32,943 nucleotides of DNA from Anaerolineales bacterium UBA1429. GTDB taxonomy: Bacteria > Chloroflexota > Anaerolineae > UBA1429. Position 1 is the stretch's first letter, and every line of letters begins with the position of its first letter. The stretch covers positions 1 to 32,943 of the forward strand of contig DCTX01000051.1 of NCBI GenBank assembly GCA_002329325.1. The letters run 5' to 3'. The notes beneath the pieces are model-generated. The model was given only the letters and a program-made list of their open reading frames with translations, was not told the DNA's origin and did no database searches. The translations under genes and the position numbers were made by a program. Shown one piece after another: positions 28,785 to 32,943 of the stretch.

Positions 28785-31700
28785 CTAGTAGGGCATTCCG
28801 AGTAGGCCCTCGGTGTCCATGTAGGCGTCACTGACAATTCCGGGGATCTCGAAGTTGAGCGACTCAAAGAAGCCGAAGGGCGGCGTCCATGACTCTGCGG
28901 GGCCGTAGATGTTATCGTAGGCCCAGCCCATCAACTCGTGACCCTCAAGCACTCGTCCATACGACGAGCCGTCGGGGCTGAAGGAGTCAACCTGAGCCCA
29001 GACTAGCGTGCCGTCGATCAGCGGCCAACTGATACCGGTGCTCGTGTGCATATCATTCACCTCGAGCACGATTGTCTCGTTGGGATCCAGCGGCAGCACC
29101 GTCGGAGAAACCCACCAGGCATGCCCCTGGCCACCGACACCGAACGGACCATCACCCCAGACCTGGTTCACGCCCGTCGGTATCGTGCCTGGGCTGACGT
29201 AGAGGTCCACCCGGAACGGATGCTGCACTGGGTAGTCCCCGATGTTTCGCACGGTCACCAGAACCCGGCTGTTCGTCACAAGGACTTGCTCGATCACCAG
29301 GTTCGGGAGACCCACGAACGGCGGGGCGCCCCAATCCAGCGAGATGGGCATAAAGTACAGGGTCGGCTCGTTGGTGACGGACGCCGGACCGTTGTTTTCC
29401 AGGTTGGGATCCATCACGTCGCCCAGGTTCAGGATAGCCGTATTGGTGAACGGCCATGCCCAATTGACCTCGCCGACGATGGTGAACACAACCCCGCTGC
29501 CAGCGGGCAGATCCACCGGAACTTCGAGGCTGCCATAGCCGCTGGCCGGGCATACCGCCCCACCGGAGGCCTCGCAACTCCACTGCTCGCGGTCGATCTG
29601 GATCGGCAGGGTGTCAACCACCCATACGCCAGTCGCATCACTGGGGCCTTCGTTGCCGACGGTCACAGTGTACACGATCTGTCTGCCAGGCAGCGCCGGT
29701 ACCGGCGACGCCTCCTTGGCCAGCCACAGGTCAGACCAAGCGCTCACGGTCGTCACGTTGTCGGCCCAGTTGCTGCCGGTGTTCTCGTCGTAGGTTTCGC
29801 TCGAGACACTGACGTTGTTGCGGAGGAGCGAGCCACCAGGGATACTGGCGGGCACGTCCATCACAACCACGATCTCGACCTCTTCACCCGCGGCGATCGG
29901 CCCAAGCGCGCAACCGAGCTTGTGGGTGGCCACGTCGTAGAGGCAGGTGCCTTGCTCAGGCGCCGCGCCCACGAACGTGATACCCGCAGGCAACGTGTCC
30001 GCGACCATGACGTTGGCCGCCTCGGACGGGCCATGATTCGTGACGAGGATGGTGTAGGTCATGGTGCGGCCTGCGGTGACCTCGTCCTCCACCAGGGAGA
30101 CGACGCCGCCCGGCTCACCTTCCACCTGCACCTCACCCATCGCGCTCTTGGCCACTTCCAGGCCAGCCATCGGCACGAACTCGTGGCCGGCGCAAGCCTC
30201 GTTATTGGCCATAGCCGGATCCACATAGTCGCTGCTCACTGTCACACAGTTGTTCAGGTCCAGTCCCTCATCCGCCGTGGCGACGATGGTCACAATCCAG
30301 CGCTCACCCACCTGGAGGGTTTCCGTCAGAACGATGGTCAGATCCATCGCCTGGACGCCCTCGATGGGCAGAGTGACCGCCTCTTTGATCACAAAGCCGC
30401 GCTCCGACGTGATGCTCAGGACGGAGAAGAGACCATCCGACCGCATCAGCTCATGGATGGCAACCTCGGGGGCATCGCCCGGTCCAAGGTTATCCACGAC
30501 GATGGTGTAGGTCAGGAGATCGCCTGCCTGAACATCGCCCTCGGGCTTGCCGAACTTGATGACCTTGAGGTCCGCGCGGCCGACCACGTCGCTGGTGACG
30601 ACGGCCATGTTGTTGCCCATGTTCTCGTCAGCGGTGACGGCGCTGGCGACCACAGCCACATTGTCGATGTAGCCGGGCTCAGCGTCGGCGTTGACTCGGA
30701 CATAGACGTCCCATGTCACCGTCTCACCCACGGCCAGGTCGCCCAGGGCAAAGACGAGCTCGTCTTCGTCCAGAGTCCACGGTCGCGTGGCGATCTCAAA
30801 GGTCACTTCGGCGGGCAGCGTGTCCGTAACGGTCACGTCACGCGCCACCGTCGGGCCATTGTTCGTTACCGACAGGGTGTAGCGCAGCAGCTCGCCGGTG
30901 ATGGCCTCATCGGCCGGATCGGCGGTCTTGCTGATCACCAGGTCGGCAACGTTCGTTACCAGGACCTCAACCCAAGCGCTGTTGTTCTCGGTATCCTGGT
31001 CCCAAGTCCACATGGACTCGGCCCGCGCGCTGTTCATGATAACCGTACCGTGAGGCACGTCATCGCGAACGATGGTGCGCACGTTGATACCGAAGGAAGC
31101 GCCGGGCATCATGTCCCCGATCTCGCAGCCGATGCCAGAGGCCTCCGGCGAGTAGTTGCAGTTGCCGCTGCCCATGACGACGTCAATCCCAACAACCTCG
31201 ACCTCAGTCGGCAGGTCGTCCCAGAGGAACACATCCTCTGCCATCGAAGGCCCGTTGTTGTAGACCTCGTACCAGAACTCTAGCGGCGTACCGGCAACCA
31301 CTTCGCTGGCGCTGGCCATCTTCCACAGCTCGAGATCGGCCATAGCGATAACGTCCCCGATGACCGAGGCCTGGTTGTTGCTGTTGTCCGGGTCAAAGAC
31401 GTCGCTGCTCACCATGGCATCGTTCTGGATCCATGACCAAGGCATGTCACCAACGAGATGCATGGGATAGTCGGCGTCCACACCGACGATGATGAACACT
31501 TCCTTGCTCTCACCCACCGCCAGCGTGCCCATGTTGCAGGTCACCTGCCCATTGGCCTCGGCGCAGAGCGCCTCTTCCATGGAACCGAGATCCTTGACGG
31601 CCTCGACAAAGGTGGTGTGCAACGGGAGCTGATCCACGACGACCACGTTCTCGGCCGTCGAGGGACCATTGTTGGTGGCAGTGATCACAAAGCCCACCGT

Positions 31701-32943
31701 CAGACCGGCCACGATGTCGTCCCCACGGAGGACGATATCCTTGGCAACTTCCAGATCGGCCACAGCCATGACCGAGGTCATGACCTTGGTTTCGTTGTTC
31801 GAGTAGTCCGGGTCGCGGGTCGTGGCGTAGACGTTGACCAGGTTGTTCATGCTCTGGGCTTCGTCCGCCGTGACGACGATCACGATCTCCTCGCGGCCAC
31901 CCTCGACCAGCACGTCCCACTCCCAGACCATGGTGTTGTCATCCAGCACCGAGGTCGGCATCGGGTCGACGCTGACCAGTTCCCAAGCCAGATCCGACAG
32001 GATGTCATCGGTTACGATCACACCCCGGGCATCCGACGGGCCCAGGTTATCCACAAAGATCGTGTAGGTCAGCCACTCACCAGCGCGCACCACGTCATCG
32101 GGCTTGCCAACCTTGACGATGCGAAGGTCGGACAGATCGGTGACAAAGGTGCCTGCGCAGATGCTGTTGTTGGCCTCATTGCCGTCCGGCTGATCGCCGG
32201 TCACCACGACACAGTTGCTCAACGGCAGATTGTCGTTGACCACGGCATCCGTGTTGACGAACACCTGGACTTCGACGCTCTTGCTGGTGCCAGCAGGCAT
32301 GTCGCCAAAGCTGAACACCAAGGTCTCGGGCGGGCCGGCCATGTAGGTGGCGCCGCCGTTGTCGGCGACGTAGGTCACGTCAGCCGGCAGGGTGTCCGTC
32401 ACCACAACGCCCGTCGCGTCCGAGGGGCCCTCGTTGACCACGGTGATCTGGTAGTACAGGTACTCGCCCGCCACCACAGGGTTCGGCGAACTCGTCTTGT
32501 ACGCGACCAGGTCCGCATCATGGATCACTTGCGTGCTGGTTGTGGAGTAGTTGTTCTCCATGTCGGGATCGGGTGTGGCTACACCCCAGCCCATCGGATC
32601 CGACTCGACCCGGACAAAGTTGCTGATCCAGCCCGCAGGCGCGTCACTCTTGACGCGGGTGCGTACCAGAACACCAACCGTCTGCTCAGGCGCCAGCGAC
32701 CCGATGTCGCAAGTCATCACGTGCCAGGCCTCGGAGTAGGTGCAGTTGGCGCTACCCAGGGCCACCGACGCCGACAGGAACTCGACCTCTTCGGCCAGGG
32801 TGTCCACCACGATGACGTTCACGGCCGTCGAAGGCCCGTCGTTCGTCACGTTGAACGCCCAGTCCAGGATCTCCCCGGCTACCACCGGGTCCGGCTCCTC
32901 GTCTTTGTCGACCCACAGATCCGCCAACGTCTCTACGGCCGTC
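28785..32943 (-). CDS. DUF11-repeat surface protein, 5' end beyond window
   Basis: At least 1,385 residues are visible; the frame runs through the window edge (..TAVETLADLWVDK) and the N-terminus is missing. Nine DUF11-type beta-sandwich repeats of about 115-140 residues follow one another. Each opens with an ADL-like strand, then YTI-like VxNxGPSxAxxVxVxDTLP. The C-terminal 230 residues form a different, CARDB-like domain (LVIEQVLVTNSRVLVTVRNIGDYPVQHPFRVDLYV). Such proteins are exported and form cell-surface or sheath structures. Base composition looks clearly less GC-rich than neighbouring genes, by eye. The protein is acidic with few Cys. The convergent neighbour is the metal transporter operon. 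Confidence 0.88.
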   Translation of the reverse strand, partial: TAVETLADLWVDKDEEPDPVVAGEILDWAFNVTNDGPSTAVNVIVVDTLAEEVEFLSASVALGSANCTYSEAWHVMTCDIGSLAPEQTVGVLVRTRVKSDAPAGWISNFVRVESDPMGWGVATPDPDMENNYSTTSTQVIHDADLVAYKTSSPNPVVAGEYLYYQITVVNEGPSDATGVVVTDTLPADVTYVADNGGATYMAGPPETLVFSFGDMPAGTSKSVEVQVFVNTDAVVNDNLPLSNCVVVTGDQPDGNEANNSICAGTFVTDLSDLRIVKVGKPDDVVRAGEWLTYTIFVDNLGPSDARGVIVTDDILSDLAWELVSVDPMPTSVLDDNTMVWEWDVLVEGGREEIVIVVTADEAQSMNNLVNVYATTRDPDYSNNETKVMTSVMAVADLEVAKDIVLRGDDIVAGLTVGFVITATNNGPSTAENVVVVDQLPLHTTFVEAVKDLGSMEEALCAEANGQVTCNMGTLAVGESKEVFIIVGVDADYPMHLVGDMPWSWIQNDAMVSSDVFDPDNSNNQASVIGDVIAMADLELWKMASASEVVAGTPLEFWYEVYNNGPSMAEDVFLWDDLPTEVEVVGIDVVMGSGNCNYSPEASGIGCEIGDMMPGASFGINVRTIVRDDVPHGTVIMNSARAESMWTWDQDTENNSAWVEVLVTNVADLVISKTADPADEAITGELLRYTLSVTNNGPTVARDVTVTDTLPAEVTFEIATRPWTLDEDELVFALGDLAVGETVTWDVYVRVNADAEPGYIDNVAVVASAVTADENMGNNMAVVTSDVVGRADLKVIKFGKPEGDVQAGDLLTYTIVVDNLGPGDAPEVAIHELMRSDGLFSVLSITSERGFVIKEAVTLPIEGVQAMDLTIVLTETLQVGERWIVTIVATADEGLDLNNCVTVSSDYVDPAMANNEACAGHEFVPMAGLEVAKSAMGEVQVEGEPGGVVSLVEDEVTAGRTMTYTILVTNHGPSEAANVMVADTLPAGITFVGAAPEQGTCLYDVATHKLGCALGPIAAGEEVEIVVVMDVPASIPGGSLLRNNVSVSSETYDENTGSNWADNVTTVSAWSDLWLAKEASPVPALPGRQIVYTVTVGNEGPSDATGVWVVDTLPIQIDREQWSCEASGGAVCPASGYGSLEVPVDLPAGSGVVFTIVGEVNWAWPFTNTAILNLGDVMDPNLENNGPASVTNEPTLYFMPISLDWGAPPFVGLPNLVIEQVLVTNSRVLVTVRNIGDYPVQHPFRVDLYVSPGTIPTGVNQVWGDGPFGVGGQGHAWWVSPTVLPLDPNETIVLEVNDMHTSTGISWPLIDGTLVWAQVDSFSPDGSSYGRVLEGHELMGWAYDNIYGPAESWTPPFGFFESLNFEIPGIVSDAYMDTEGLLGMPY

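Noticed and set aside
29046..31283. 745-residue plus-strand open frame
   Set aside because: Antisense to the DUF11 repeats; His/Arg-rich shadow with repeat structure mirroring the real gene.

Overview
The window looks like chromosomal DNA from a GC-rich bacterium, most likely Chloroflexota (Anaerolineae-like). This is inferred from gene content, not from a marker gene. The clues are a MalT-type LuxR regulator, secreted proteins with Thr/Pro 'ATPT' linkers, a DUF11-repeat surface protein, a stand-alone RRM RNA-binding protein and sigma70-like promoters.

Layout. Positions 1-4054 (+) hold two overlapping secreted proteins, then a response regulator and its HAMP histidine kinase. Positions 4190-12252 are an integrated mobile element of about 8 kb, bounded by two identical 99-bp copies of a whole tRNA-Leu(UAA) gene. 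All twelve of its genes are on the minus strand: tyrosine integrase, small unknown proteins, a putative DNA-binding protein, a ribbon-helix-helix-like protein, a CHC2/TOPRIM primase-helicase, a terminase-small-subunit-like protein, two paralogous Cys-rich miniproteins and a coiled-coil protein. Positions 12308-21616 (-) hold a lipoprotein, a LAL/MalT-type regulator, a zinc alcohol dehydrogenase, two coupled dynamin-like GTPases and the RRM protein. Positions 21919-28543 (+) hold a secreted protein, a GH3 glycosidase, three 134-bp palindromic repeats and a zinc/manganese ABC uptake operon. Positions 28785-32943 (-) are a DUF11-repeat surface protein that runs off the window.

How the parts work together. 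The most unusual part is the tRNA-Leu element. It has 11-bp tandem repeats near both ends (four left, two right) that look like integrase arm sites. AT-rich 9-bp-spaced inverted repeats beside a near-DnaA-box lie inside the tail of the primase gene, a pair of dyads follows it, and a terminator-like hairpin sits directly before the replication genes. Integrase, regulators, primase, possible origin and TerS-like gene, with no capsid, large terminase or conjugation gene, recall phage-inducible islands (satellites). It could equally be a small integrative plasmid.

Elsewhere, promoters with well-spaced -35/-10 boxes precede the left tRNA-Leu, the GH3 gene and the metal transporter. The latter two carry dyad operators at or just after the start site. 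The RRM gene has a long leader with a terminator-like hairpin, suggesting control by attenuation.
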